This document shows, piece after piece, positions 16,667 through 24,680 of a stretch of 35,716 nt of DNA. Source of the DNA: Nocardioides sp. (GTDB lineage Bacteria; Actinomycetota; Actinomycetes; Propionibacteriales; Nocardioidaceae); the NCBI RefSeq assembly GCF_025964975.1, contig NZ_JAOPXV010000025.1, positions 1 to 35,716 of the forward strand, read 5' to 3'. A model generated the notes under the pieces. That model was given only the letters and a program-made list of their open reading frames with translations. It was not told the origin of the DNA and ran no database searches. The translations under genes were made by a program, and so were the position numbers. The first letter of the stretch is position 1. Every line of letters starts with the position of its first letter.

Positions 16667-17521
16667 TCAGTCCAGGCCGAGCGCCCGTGCGGAGATGGGA
16701 AGCGCCACACCCACGACACTCGTGAAGATGCCCGCGATCAGCAGCAGCCGCGGCGCGCCGGTCTTGAGCGCGAGCCGCAACGGCAACGACCGCATGCCGT
16801 CGATGTTGTCGGGGACCAGGCCGGGCAGCGCGCGCAGCACGTGGACCCCCAGACCGAGGAGGGCGGCCAGCACCGTGATCGTCACCGTGGGGGGAGTCTC
16901 GGAGGGCACTCCGTTCCAGCCGCCGTAGGCGATGTAGGCGGGGTAGAGGCCGAAGCTCAACACCCAGGGCACGAAGGAGAGGAAGCTGCCGCGCAGGAAC
17001 CGGTTGCCGACCAGCGCGATCAGCAGCGAGACGAGGTAGGCACCCCCGGCCCTCGGACCGGCACTGAGGGAGAGGGGTACGACGAGCAGCAGGGCACACG
17101 TGACGGTGAACCACACCGTGCCGGGCTCGAGGAGTCCGTGGGCGATGGGCTTGCCGGGACGCTCGTGCCGCTCGTCGCGCACGCGGTCGACCAGGTCGTT
17201 GTCCCACCCGAGGATGGCCTGACCGACGAGCACGGTGACGAGGACCAGGGCGGCCTCACGGGCAGGTCGGCCAGCGACAGCAGCCGTGGCAGCGAGGCCC
17301 AGGGCGGTGAGCACAGCCTGCTTGGGATGCGCGGCACGGAGCAGCAGGACCGGCAGGGTGTGGCCCAACCTGTGGCCCAGCCCGGACGGGGGACTCCCCT
17401 GGGGCCCGGCGTCGCCGGCCCGCGTCGGAGCACCGGCCGATGCCCCGGCAGGTGCAGGCTGCGGGGCAGGGGTCGATGCGTCCGCGGGCGTGCGGCCGCG
17501 CAGACGCTTGAGGGGCGACAT
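16667..17521 (-). CDS. UbiA-family prenyltransferase-like membrane protein
   Basis: 284 residues. A Pro/Ala-rich N-terminal tail (about 1-55) precedes a membrane domain of seven to nine helices. The diagnostic polyprenyl-diphosphate/Mg site is GWDNDLVDRVRDERHERPGKP near residue 105: N-D-x-x-D followed by D-E-R and K-P, as in UbiA/MenA proteins. A second polar loop (LPGLVPDNIDGMRSLPLRLALKTG, near 230) carries the D-N-x-D motif. The enzyme should join a prenyl chain to an acceptor, but which one is not visible. The ATG at 17521 is preceded by CATACT with a seven-base gap; an upstream extension to 17644 looks non-coding. It is divergent from carD. Confidence 0.87.
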   Translation of the reverse strand: MSPLKRLRGRTPADASTPAPQPAPAGASAGAPTRAGDAGPQGSPPSGLGHRLGHTLPVLLLRAAHPKQAVLTALGLAATAAVAGRPAREAALVLVTVLVGQAILGWDNDLVDRVRDERHERPGKPIAHGLLEPGTVWFTVTCALLLVVPLSLSAGPRAGGAYLVSLLIALVGNRFLRGSFLSFVPWVLSFGLYPAYIAYGGWNGVPSETPPTVTITVLAALLGLGVHVLRALPGLVPDNIDGMRSLPLRLALKTGAPRLLLIAGIFTSVVGVALPISARALGLD

Positions 17522-17702
17522 GGGACGAAGTATGTCCACACCCGGGCCCTGCGCACAGGCAAAGACGTCGGAGTCGCTCGGAAATCTGTGGACCGCCACC
17601 GGGCGAAGCGGGGTGGGCGGACCACATGACGGACGGTCTGTCAAGCCACGATGGGTGCTCTGACCTGCACAAACGATGTCCGGAGGCGCTCGGGGTCCGT
17701 GT

Positions 17703-17725
17703 TAGACTGGTCACCTAGGAAGGGG
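17703..17725 (+). promoter_or_regulatory. carD promoter -10 and ribosome binding site
   Basis: TAGACT (17703-17708) is a good -10. GGAAGGGG (17718-17725) lies nine bases before the ATG at 17735 and is the strongest Shine-Dalgarno sequence in the window. Unlike most neighbours, carD therefore has a short leader. Confidence 0.65.
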
Positions 17726-17734
17726 TACCAGTAC

Positions 17735-18220
17735 ATGACTTTTACCGTTGGTGAAACGGTTGTTTACCCAAATCACGGGGCTGCTGTCATCGAGAACATC
17801 GAGATGCGGACCATCAAGGGCGAGGACCGGGAATACCTCGTCCTGCGCATTGTCGCTCAGCAGGACCTGGTCGTCCGCGTCCCGGCCTGCAACCTTGATC
17901 TGGTCGGAGTTCGCGACGTCGTCGACAAGGCGGGTCTCGAGCGGGTCTTCGACGTCCTTCGTGCTGCGCACGTCGAGGAGCCGACCAACTGGTCGCGTCG
18001 CTACAAGGCGAACCTCGAGAAGCTGCACTCCGGTGATGTCATGAAGGTGGCCGAGGTCGTGCGCGACCTGTGGCGCCGCGAGCGCGACCGCGGGCTGTCG
18101 GCCGGCGAGAAGCGGATGCTGGCCAAGGCTCGTCAGATCCTGGTCTCGGAGCTCGCGCTGGCCGAGCAGACCAACGAGGACAAGGCCGAGGCGATCCTCG
18201 ACGAGGTCCTCGCGTCCTGA
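17735..18220 (+). CDS. carD: RNA polymerase-binding transcription factor CarD
   Basis: 161 residues. CarD binds the RNA polymerase beta subunit and stabilises the open complex at housekeeping and rRNA promoters. The N-terminal Tudor-like RID domain (residues 1-53: [21 protein letters not shown]) contacts beta. The C-terminal helical domain carries the conserved Trp that wedges into the upstream edge of the bubble (W86 in [13 protein letters not shown]). Length and sequence are as in Mycobacterium and Streptomyces. The start has a strong ribosome binding site. It is the entry gene of the usual carD-ispD-ispF-cysS region and is followed by a clear terminator. Confidence 0.97.
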   Translation: MTFTVGETVVYPNHGAAVIENIEMRTIKGEDREYLVLRIVAQQDLVVRVPACNLDLVGVRDVVDKAGLERVFDVLRAAHVEEPTNWSRRYKANLEKLHSGDVMKVAEVVRDLWRRERDRGLSAGEKRMLAKARQILVSELALAEQTNEDKAEAILDEVLAS

Positions 18221-18259
18221 CGCTCCACTGAGCGCTCCGGCAACTCAGCTGCACGTGCA

Positions 18260-18287
18260 CGAGGCCCCGGCTCCGGCCGGGGCCTCG
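18260..18287 (+). terminator. carD terminator
   Basis: A perfect 12-bp stem, CGAGGCCCCGGC (18260-18271) with its complement (18276-18287), has a TCCG loop. It lies 40 bases after the carD stop and is followed by TTG. Confidence 0.85.
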
Positions 18288-18321
18288 TTGCGTGTTCGCA
18301 CGTCCTAGGCTCGTGCCCCTG

Positions 18322-18894
18322 ATGACTCACACCTTCTTCGATCCGGCGGACGAGGGTCCCCCGGCGCTGGGGATGGTCCTCGACGAGGGGCGCGGATCGC
18401 TGCCCTATGCGCTCATCCACGGTGAGGCGCTGGTGGCGTGCGCGGCGTGGGCGCTCGGCGAGGCCGGCGTGACTGCGATCGACGCCGGCATCCAGTGGGA
18501 CGCGGTCCGTGGAGCGGGAGAGCCCCTCGTCCTCCACGACTCGTTGTGCCCGATGACACCGGCCGACTTCATCGCGGCGTGCCTGCGTCGCGCGCTGGAC
18601 GAGGACGCCGTGGTGGTCGCCGTCCACCCCGTCACCGACACGGTCAAGCTGGTCGCGGACGGCCTGGTCGGCGACACCGTGGATCGCGAGGGTCTGGTGA
18701 CGGTGGCCTCACCCGTGGTGCTGCCGGCCTCGGTGGTGGCCGCGATGGTCGACAAGCCCGGCACCGACCTCGTCGAGCTGGTCGCGGAGCTCGCGCGCTC
18801 GCACCACGTCGTGCTGGTCGAGGCGCCGGCCGCCGCACGCCGGGTGTCCTCGCCCGACGACCTGCCGGTGCTCGAGGGGCTCACGAGCGGCTGA
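18322..18894 (+). CDS. Degenerate IspD-like protein keeping the dimer-arm motifs
   Basis: 190 residues. It aligns by eye along the IspD (MEP cytidylyltransferase) fold but is shortened. EGRGSLPYAL (22-31) replaces the CTP loop, and the catalytic Lys that follows Pro is Tyr29. HDSLCP (72-77) replaces HDGARP, losing the Arg. By contrast PVTDTVKLV (103-111) and VDREGL (120-125) are intact: these are the Thr and Arg motifs of the arm that in E. coli IspD reaches the neighbouring subunit's active site. SPVV (130-133) replaces TPQ, and RRVSSPDDL (173-181) replaces KITxPEDL. It is therefore unlikely to be a cytidylyltransferase alone. The neighbouring convergent ispD lacks the same arm motifs, which suggests a heterodimer. 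Start ATG 18322, four bases after the start site expected from TAGGCT (18306-18311); GTG 18313 is possible. The partner role is inference. Confidence 0.8.
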   Translation: MTHTFFDPADEGPPALGMVLDEGRGSLPYALIHGEALVACAAWALGEAGVTAIDAGIQWDAVRGAGEPLVLHDSLCPMTPADFIAACLRRALDEDAVVVAVHPVTDTVKLVADGLVGDTVDREGLVTVASPVVLPASVVAAMVDKPGTDLVELVAELARSHHVVLVEAPAAARRVSSPDDLPVLEGLTSG

Positions 18895-18935
18895 GGAGCA
18901 CGCCCCGGGGGCATCCATGTTCGTCCTCCTCGAGA

Positions 18936-18998
18936 GATATCCATGGGCGAAACGGCTCCGGCCAGGCCATATTCAGAGCCGTTTCACCCATGGATATC
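18936..18998. terminator. Long imperfect hairpin between the two convergent IspD-family genes
   Basis: Arms 18936-18958 and 18976-18998 are 23 bases each and complementary except for one position, with a 17-base loop. The right arm runs into the last codons of ispD. A bidirectional terminator is the simplest reading, but the arm contains CCATGGGYGAAAC, which recurs at 19742-19754, so a dispersed repeat is also possible. Confidence 0.65.
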
Positions 18999-19676
18999 CC
19001 GCATGAGGAGCAGGCTCTCGGCCAGGGTGACGTCGTCGGGGAACGTGATCTTGATGTTCTGCGGCGTACCCCGGACGGCGGCGATCGCCACCTCGGCGTG
19101 GTCGGCGAGGACGGCTGCGGTGTCGGTGCCCTCGAAGCCCGTCTCGGCGGCGGCGCGGTGTGCCGCGAGGAGGAGGCGGGCACCGAACGCCTGCGGCGTC
19201 TGTACGCCGCAGAGCTCCCCGACGACCGCGGTGAGGGAGGTGGTCAGGAGGTGGCGCGCCGGCGTCACCGGGATCGCGCCGTCGTGATGGCGGGCTGCGG
19301 CCAGCGTCTCCTCGAAGAGCGCCTTGCCGGCGAGCGGACGGGCGCCGTCGTGGATGGCCACCAGATCGAGGTCACCGGCCTCGATCGCGGGTGCGAGGAA
19401 CCGCAGCGCTGCCCATTCGGACTGGTGTCGGCTGGCACCGCCATCGACGAGCACGACCTCGGCGTCGCCCAGGTGGGGTGCGAGCGCCGTCTCGACCGCC
19501 CCCCGGTCGGCTGCGCGGACCACGACGACCACCTGGCGCACGTCGGCGGTCGCGAGGGCGTCGCGCACCGACCACGCCAGGACCGGCCGGTCGCCGAGGG
19601 GCAGCAGCACCTTGTTCATCCCCGCACCGACGCGGGTGCCCGAACCGGCGGCAACGATGACGATGGCGGCGGGCAT
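18984..19676 (-). CDS. ispD: 2-C-methyl-D-erythritol 4-phosphate cytidylyltransferase, lacking the usual arm motifs
   Basis: 230 residues. Third step of the MEP isoprenoid pathway: MEP plus CTP gives CDP-ME. The CTP site is intact: [14 protein letters not shown] (residues 9-22) with catalytic K22. The MEP side keeps H109-D110-G-A-R113, T160-P-Q (VQTPQAF), T184 (EGTDTAAVL) and K209 (NIKITFPDD). The segment 136-156, however, reads [20 protein letters not shown] instead of the usual PVxDTxK...DRxxL, is about seven residues shorter, and has no Thr/Lys or Arg at those places. In E. coli this arm crosses the dimer to complete the partner's MEP site. The convergent gene next door keeps the missing motifs. 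ispF, usually adjacent, is 6.5 kb away. TACGAT lies seven bases before the ATG. Confidence 0.93.
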   Translation of the reverse strand: MPAAIVIVAAGSGTRVGAGMNKVLLPLGDRPVLAWSVRDALATADVRQVVVVVRAADRGAVETALAPHLGDAEVVLVDGGASRHQSEWAALRFLAPAIEAGDLDLVAIHDGARPLAGKALFEETLAAARHHDGAIPVTPARHLLTTSLTAVVGELCGVQTPQAFGARLLLAAHRAAAETGFEGTDTAAVLADHAEVAIAAVRGTPQNIKITFPDDVTLAESLLLMRDIHG

Positions 19677-19683
19677 GCGGTGA

Positions 19684-19689
19684 ATCGTA
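19684..19689 (-). promoter_or_regulatory. -10 hexamer of ispD
   Basis: TACGAT on the minus strand, seven bases before the ATG at 19676. It is the same hexamer as at senX3 and suggests a leaderless ispD mRNA. Confidence 0.55.
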
Positions 19690-19741
19690 GGCGTGGATCG
19701 CTGCGGTCAGCAGCCCCGTGAGGTCGTGAGGACAAGTTGAC

Positions 19742-19754
19742 CCATGGGTGAAAC
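19742..19754 (+). repeat. Third copy of CCATGGGYGAAAC
   Basis: CCATGGGTGAAAC is identical to the right arm of the hairpin at 18981-18993 (minus orientation) and one base different from the left arm at 18941-18953. It lies within a palindrome (ACCCATGGGT, 19740-19749) and overlaps the nominal GTG start of the truncated reductase. Confidence 0.6.
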
Positions 19755-20794
19755 AAACGAGAGCCCCGGCGAAACCTCCGGTTCCTAGCGTCCCTCCCTG
19801 CCGGTGCCTCGATGCCGAGGTCGCCAGGCTCGGCGCCGGAGCCCGGGCAGTCGTCGTCGGTGGTGGACTGCTCGGCCTCCAGGTCGCGCGGGCGCTGGCG
19901 ATGCGCGGGCTGCACACCGAGATCGTCGAGGGCGCCGAGCACCTCCTCGCCTCCCAGCTGGGCGAGCCCGGCGGGCGCGTGCTGGCGCGCGACCTGCGCA
20001 GGCTCGGGACCGAGGTCTATACCGGCGCGCGTGCCGTCCGGATGACCGAGCCGGGGCTGCGCCTGGACAACGGCTACGAGCTCAGCACCGACCTCGTCGT
20101 GCTCACGGCCGGCGGCCGACCCTCGACGGCCCTGGCCCGCCGGGCGGGGCTGATGGTCAGGCGTGGCCTCGTGGTCGACTCCGCCCTCCGGTCGGTGTCC
20201 GACGTGCGCGTCCACGGGCTCGGGGACTGCGTCGAGCACCGCGGCCGCACCACCGGCTTCGTGCCACCGGCCTGGGAGCAGGCAGGCGTGCTCGCCGACG
20301 TCCTTACCGGTGGCTCCGCGCGATACGACGGGTCGCGCAGCGTCGCCCGGCTGCGAGCCACGGACCTCGAGGTGGCTGTGCTGGGCGATCCGGAGCACGC
20401 CACGGGCGAGGTGGTCGAGATGACCAACCCCATCGCGGGCTCACACCGGCGGCTCGTGATCGACGGGGGAGTGATCGTGGCCGCCGCCCTCGTCGGGGAC
20501 CTCTCGCGGGTGGGGCTGATCACCCAGCTCTACGACCGGGGAACAGTCCTCGGAGCCGACGAAGCCGGCCAGCTCCTCCTGGCTGAGGCCGCGGCGGCTT
20601 CCGTGGTCCTGCCCGACGTGGCAGAGGTCTGCGCCTGCGCCGGAGTCAGCGCCGGGGCGATCCGGGCGTGCGCGAGCCTCGAGTCGTGCCGCGAGTCCAC
20701 GCGGGCGACCACCGGCTGTGGTGGGTGTGAGGGCGTCGTACGCCGCCTGCTCACCCAGGGACGAGAGTCTCGTCCTCGGGCACCGACAGGGTGA
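19748..20794 (+). pseudogene. 5'-truncated NasB/NirB-type FAD reductase
   Basis: 348 codons matching the middle and end of the flavoprotein reductases that feed assimilatory nitrate or nitrite reductase. Present are the NAD-binding Rossmann motif (AVVVGGGLLGLQVARAL, residues 33-50), the ATG-like strand LVVLTAGGRPST, the FAD-closing VHGLGDCVEHRG, and a C-terminal BFD-type [2Fe-2S] segment (EVCACAGVSAGAIRACA ... TTGCGGCEGVVRRLL). Missing is the whole N-terminal FAD-binding part of about 120-135 residues; CLDAEVARLGAGA is where a complete protein would have the linker before the NAD domain. The start is doubtful: GTG 19748 has no usable ribosome binding site or -10 hexamer, and overlaps a repeated sequence. 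It is likely a deletion remnant, at the left border of the nitrite block. Its 3' end overlaps the convergent transporter gene by 44 bases. Confidence 0.7.
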
Positions 20795-21737
20795 GGACGG
20801 CTCGTTCGATGTTCTCGTGCTCCTCGAGGCGAGCAGTGACCGCACGGAGTCGCCGTGATGTCGCGGTCTCGGGTGAATCGCCGATGAGGTCGACGGCCGC
20901 GACGAGGAAGACCTTCCCCGGACCGACGAACTCCAGGTGGAGGAAGGTCACCCGCTCGACCTCGGGATCGGCCCGCAGGCTCCGGAGCCCATTCGCCCGA
21001 AGCGCCGGCGAAGCCGCCTGCCCCACCAGGAAGTCTCGGTTGCGGCTGATGAGGAAGACCGCCACGCAGCCAAGGAGGATCCCGACGAGCACGGACCCCG
21101 CGGCGTCCCATCGGGCATTCCCCGTGACCTGGTGCAGCACGATGCCCGTCGCAGCGATCAGGATGCCGAGCAGCGCTGCGGCGTCCTCGGCGTAGACGGC
21201 TCGCAGGGTCGGGTTGGAGGTGCGTGCGAGGAAACGCAAGGGGTGCAGCCCCGCGGCCCGCGCTGCCGCCCGCGTCTGACGACGTGCCTGCAGGAAGGAC
21301 ACGCTCTCGAGCACGAAGGCCAGTGCCAGCACGGCGTAGGCCCAGGTGTAGTCGACCTCCTCGCCGTGGGGAGCGTTCCAGCTCGAGACGCCGTGCCAGA
21401 TCGAGACGATGGCGCCGGCTGTGAACAACCCGAACGCGGCAAACATCGACCAGACGTAGGCCTCCCGTCCGTGACCGAGGGGATGGGAGTCGTCGGCGGG
21501 TTTGGCCGCGCGCCGTTCGGCGACCAGCAGGAACACCTCGTTGCCGGCATCGGACCACGAGTGCGCTGCCTCGGCAACCATCGACGCCGAGCCGGTGATG
21601 GCGGCCACCACCGTCTTCGCCACAGCAATCAGGGTGTTGGCACCGAGGGCGATGATGACCGTCAGGAGGCTCTCGCTCCCCGGGGGCTTCGATGCTGCGC
21701 CGTCACCGGGTGCGGAGGAAGTCGTGGTCTCGGCCAT
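20751..21737 (-). CDS. Cation diffusion facilitator (CDF) family transporter
   Basis: 328 residues with about six membrane helices and a C-terminal cytoplasmic domain. It exports divalent cations (Zn, Mn, Fe or Co) in exchange for protons. The first metal motif is AEAAHSWSDAGNE (H-x3-D in helix 2); the helix-5 site is AVYAEDAAALLGILIAATG, with E-D in place of the more common D-S-x-x-D. The C-terminal part (VERVTFLHLEFVGPGKVFLVAAVDL) matches the CDF regulatory domain. It is close to COG0053-type proteins; the metal cannot be stated. ATG 21737 is supported by CAGACT ending six bases upstream. It lies between the truncated reductase and nirB, with no visible link to nitrite reduction. Confidence 0.9.
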   Translation of the reverse strand: MAETTTSSAPGDGAASKPPGSESLLTVIIALGANTLIAVAKTVVAAITGSASMVAEAAHSWSDAGNEVFLLVAERRAAKPADDSHPLGHGREAYVWSMFAAFGLFTAGAIVSIWHGVSSWNAPHGEEVDYTWAYAVLALAFVLESVSFLQARRQTRAAARAAGLHPLRFLARTSNPTLRAVYAEDAAALLGILIAATGIVLHQVTGNARWDAAGSVLVGILLGCVAVFLISRNRDFLVGQAASPALRANGLRSLRADPEVERVTFLHLEFVGPGKVFLVAAVDLIGDSPETATSRRLRAVTARLEEHENIERAVLTLSVPEDETLVPG

Positions 21738-21743
21738 GGTGAC

Positions 21744-21749
21744 AGTCTG
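21744..21749 (-). promoter_or_regulatory. -10 hexamer of the CDF transporter gene
   Basis: CAGACT on the minus strand, then six bases, then the ATG at 21737. It supports this start over the upstream extension to 21860. Confidence 0.5.
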
Positions 21750-21810
21750 GCCCTGGTCGGCAACCAGAGCCCCCGCCGTACCTCCTGCTGGGTGTCCTGG
21801 GTCGGGGTGA

Positions 21811-21939
21811 TTCGTAGGTGCCAGTCGGCTGCCGACCGCCGTGGCAGGACGCGGACTCACGCAGGCGGCGTACGACGCAGCCGTCGCCCACGACTACCTG
21901 TGGCACGAGTTCGGGGACCCGGCGCTTCTGCTGCGGTGA
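21811..21939 (+). pseudogene. Possible C-terminal gene fragment
   Basis: A 43-codon open stretch ending in TGA reads like protein rather than random GC sequence (AGRGLTQAAYDAAVAHDYLWHEFGDPALLLR). I do not recognise a family, and there is no convincing start. It lies in the otherwise empty 285-base gap before nirB. Could be a remnant of a displaced gene, or chance. Confidence 0.3.
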
Positions 21940-21963
21940 CCTGTGAGGGGAGTGCGCGAGGGT

Positions 21964-21987
21964 TTTCCTCCTCGAAACATGAGGAAA
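21964..21987. promoter_or_regulatory. Operator-like inverted repeat upstream of nirB
   Basis: TTTCCTC (21964-21970) and GAGGAAA (21981-21987) are perfect inverted half-sites 10 bases apart, ending just above the nirB -35 region. In actinobacteria nirBD is activated by GlnR and NnaR. GAAAC elements are present (21974-21978, 21984-21988), but the spacing does not fit a standard GlnR box. Confidence 0.5.
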
Positions 21988-22010
21988 CACCGCGCACAAC
22001 ATGGCTTACC

Positions 22011-22016
22011 TACCGT
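22011..22016 (+). promoter_or_regulatory. -10 hexamer of nirB
   Basis: TACCGT ends six bases before the ATG at 22023. The same TACCGT-N6-start arrangement precedes the C39 peptidase gene. Confidence 0.6.
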
Positions 22017-22022
22017 CGGGGC

Positions 22023-24680
22023 ATGACGCACCTGCGAGCCACCCTCGTCGTCGTCGGCCACGGCATGGTCGCCCACCGCTTCGTCCAGGCGGCGATCGAG
22101 CGCGGACTCACCGAGACCCACGACATCGTGGTGCTCGGCGAGGAGCCGCGACCGGCCTACGACCGGGTCGCGCTGACCAGCTTCTTCGCTGCCGACAGCC
22201 CCGACGAGCTGTCGCTGCTGCCCGAGGGGGAGTACGCCGATCCGCGGGTCAGGCTCGTGCTCGACGCGGCTGTCACCGAGATCGACCGGCCCGGCCGGGC
22301 CGTCACCTACGTCTCGCCGACCCCGCGCCCATCCCTCGACCCGCCCCATGAGCCGCTGACAGGGCCGGGAGAGGTGCACACCCTCGGTTACGACGTCCTC
22401 GTGCTGGCCACCGGCGCCGCGCCCTTCGTGCCCCCCGTGGCGGGACGCGACAAGGACGGGTGCTTCGTCTACCGCACGATCGAGGACCTCGAGGCGATCC
22501 GCACCGCCAGTCGTGATGCGACCAGCGGCATCGTCATCGGCGGGGGGCTCCTCGGGCTCGAGGCGGCCAACGCCCTGGTCCAGCTCGGCCTCGACACCCA
22601 CGTGGTCGAGATGGCACCGCGCCTGATGCCGGTCCAGCTCGACCCCGCCGCCGGCGCCACCCTGGTGCGACACGTCGAACAGCTGGGCGTCAACGTGCAC
22701 GCCGGGGTGCTCACCGAGGCCATCACCGGAAACGACTTCGTCACCGGCCTTCGGCTGCGCCCGGCCGGCACCGAGGAGGGCCACGAGACCGAGACCATCG
22801 ACGCCCAGGTGGTGGTCTTCTCCGCCGGGATCCGTCCACGCGACGCCCTTGCCCGTGAGTGCGGTCTCGACGTGGCCTCCCGCGGGGGCATCCTGGTCGA
22901 CGAGCAGTGTCGTAGCTCCGACGAGCACGTCTTCGCCATCGGTGAGTGCGCGGCGCCGGGCGGCACGATGTACGGCCTCGTCGCACCCGGCTACGCGATG
23001 GCCGAGGTCGTCGTCGACACGCTCCTCGACGGCCCGGGCACCTTCGACGGCGCCGACATGTCCACCAAGCTCAAGCTCCTCGGCGTCGACGTCGCCACCT
23101 TCGGCGACGCCTTCGCCACGACCGACGGCGCCCTCGAGCTCGTCTTCTCCGACGCGGTGGCGGGCATCTACAAAAAGCTCGTCGTCTCCGAACCAGACCC
23201 CGCGAACGGCTCGTACCGGCTGCTGGGCGGGATCCTCGTCGGGGACGCCTCGGCGTACGGCGTCCTGCGGCCGCTCGTCTCGAGCGGCATCGCGCTCCCT
23301 GCCAACCCGGAGGAGCTGATCCTGCCGGCGGGCCGGGGCGGCGTGAAGCTCGGCATGACCGACGAGGCGCAGGTCTGCTCGTGTAACGACGTGTCGAAGG
23401 GCGACATCCTGGTCGCGGTCCGCGACGAGGGCTGCGAGGACGTCAAGAGCGTCAGGGCGTGCACCCGCGCGGGCAGCACCTGCGGGAGCTGCGTCAACGT
23501 GGTCAAGAACATCATCGAGGAGCACTTCGCCAGCGTCGGCAAGGTGGTCGACAAGGGATTGTGCGAGCACTTCCCGCTCAGCCGCCAGGAGCTCTTCGAC
23601 ATCGTCGCGGTGCACGGCTACCGGCGCTTCGACGACATCGTGGAGGCCCACGGCACCGGCCGCGGCTGCGACGTGTGCAAGCCGGCGATCGCCAGCATCC
23701 TGGCCAGCCAGTTCAACGGGCACGTCCTCGACCGCGACAACCGTCAGCTGCAGGACACCAACGACGCCTACCTCGCCAACATCCAGCGCAACGGCACCTA
23801 CTCGGTGGTGCCTCGGATCCCTGGCGGGGAGATCACCCCCGACAAGCTGATCGTCATCGGCGAGGTCGCTCGCGACTTCAGCCTCTACACCAAGATCACC
23901 GGCGGCCAGCGCATCGACCTGTTCGGTGCCCGGATGGAGGAGCTGCCCGCGATCTGGCGGCGACTGGTGGACGCCGGCTTCGAGTCCGGCCATGCCTACG
24001 GCAAGTCCCTGCGGACGGTGAAGTCGTGCGTCGGGTCGACGTGGTGCCGCTTCGGCGTGCAGGACAGCGTCGGCCTCGCGATCACGCTGGAGCAGCGCTA
24101 TCGCGGGCTGCGCAGCCCCCACAAGCTCAAGGGCGGGGTGAGCGGGTGCGCCCGCGAGTGCGCCGAAGCCAGGGGCAAGGACTTCGGCGTCATCGCGACG
24201 GAGAAGGGCTGGAACCTGTACGTCGGCGGCAACGGCGGCGCCGTACCCGCCCATGCTCGGTTGCTTGCCGGCGATCTCGACACCGAGACGCTGGTGTCCT
24301 ACCTCGACCGGTTCCTCATGTACTACGTCCGTACCGCCGACCGCCTGCAGCGCACGGTGGGGTGGGTCGACCAGCTGGACGGTGGGCTCGACCGGGTCCG
24401 CGAGGTGGTCGTGGACGACGCCCTGGGCCTCGGCGCCGAGCTGGAGGCCGAGATGGACCGCCACGTCGGCAGCTACTTCGACGAGTGGAAGGCGACCCTG
24501 GAGGACCCCGAGAAGCTCGGGCGCTTCGTCTCCTTCGTCAACGCCCCCGACACCCCCGACCCGTCGATCTCCTTCACCGAGGAGCGCGGGCAGATCCGGC
24601 CCGCCGAGCCTGGAGTGCCGGTCGTGCTGGCCACCACGATCCCGGTCGGAGCCCCGGCAGGCACGGGCGGCCTCCGATGA
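22023..24680 (+). CDS. nirB: Assimilatory NAD(P)H nitrite reductase, large subunit
   Basis: 885 residues. Reduces nitrite to ammonium with six electrons from NAD(P)H through FAD, [2Fe-2S], [4Fe-4S] and siroheme. Domain order: FAD-binding Rossmann fold (LVVVGHGMVAHRF, residues 8-20), NAD-binding fold (GIVIGGGLLGLEAANAL, near 160), FAD-closing VFAIGECA, then BFD-type [2Fe-2S] cysteines C452, C454, C487 and C490. The siroheme/[4Fe-4S] site has C669 and C675 (CVGSTWCRFG) and C709 and C713 (GCARECAEA). Everything is intact, so it should be active. ATG 22023 fits the family start and a -10 hexamer six bases upstream. It overlaps nirD by ATGA, and nirD overlaps nnaR the same way, so the three are one operon. 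A nitrate reductase gene is not in the window. Confidence 0.97.
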   Translation: MTHLRATLVVVGHGMVAHRFVQAAIERGLTETHDIVVLGEEPRPAYDRVALTSFFAADSPDELSLLPEGEYADPRVRLVLDAAVTEIDRPGRAVTYVSPTPRPSLDPPHEPLTGPGEVHTLGYDVLVLATGAAPFVPPVAGRDKDGCFVYRTIEDLEAIRTASRDATSGIVIGGGLLGLEAANALVQLGLDTHVVEMAPRLMPVQLDPAAGATLVRHVEQLGVNVHAGVLTEAITGNDFVTGLRLRPAGTEEGHETETIDAQVVVFSAGIRPRDALARECGLDVASRGGILVDEQCRSSDEHVFAIGECAAPGGTMYGLVAPGYAMAEVVVDTLLDGPGTFDGADMSTKLKLLGVDVATFGDAFATTDGALELVFSDAVAGIYKKLVVSEPDPANGSYRLLGGILVGDASAYGVLRPLVSSGIALPANPEELILPAGRGGVKLGMTDEAQVCSCNDVSKGDILVAVRDEGCEDVKSVRACTRAGSTCGSCVNVVKNIIEEHFASVGKVVDKGLCEHFPLSRQELFDIVAVHGYRRFDDIVEAHGTGRGCDVCKPAIASILASQFNGHVLDRDNRQLQDTNDAYLANIQRNGTYSVVPRIPGGEITPDKLIVIGEVARDFSLYTKITGGQRIDLFGARMEELPAIWRRLVDAGFESGHAYGKSLRTVKSCVGSTWCRFGVQDSVGLAITLEQRYRGLRSPHKLKGGVSGCARECAEARGKDFGVIATEKGWNLYVGGNGGAVPAHARLLAGDLDTETLVSYLDRFLMYYVRTADRLQRTVGWVDQLDGGLDRVREVVVDDALGLGAELEAEMDRHVGSYFDEWKATLEDPEKLGRFVSFVNAPDTPDPSISFTEERGQIRPAEPGVPVVLATTIPVGAPAGTGGLR

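Noticed and set aside
18943..19287. Short frames beginning MGET inside the hairpin between the IspD-family genes
   Set aside because: They arise from the inverted repeat itself and run antisense to the ispD 3' end; there is no ribosome binding site.
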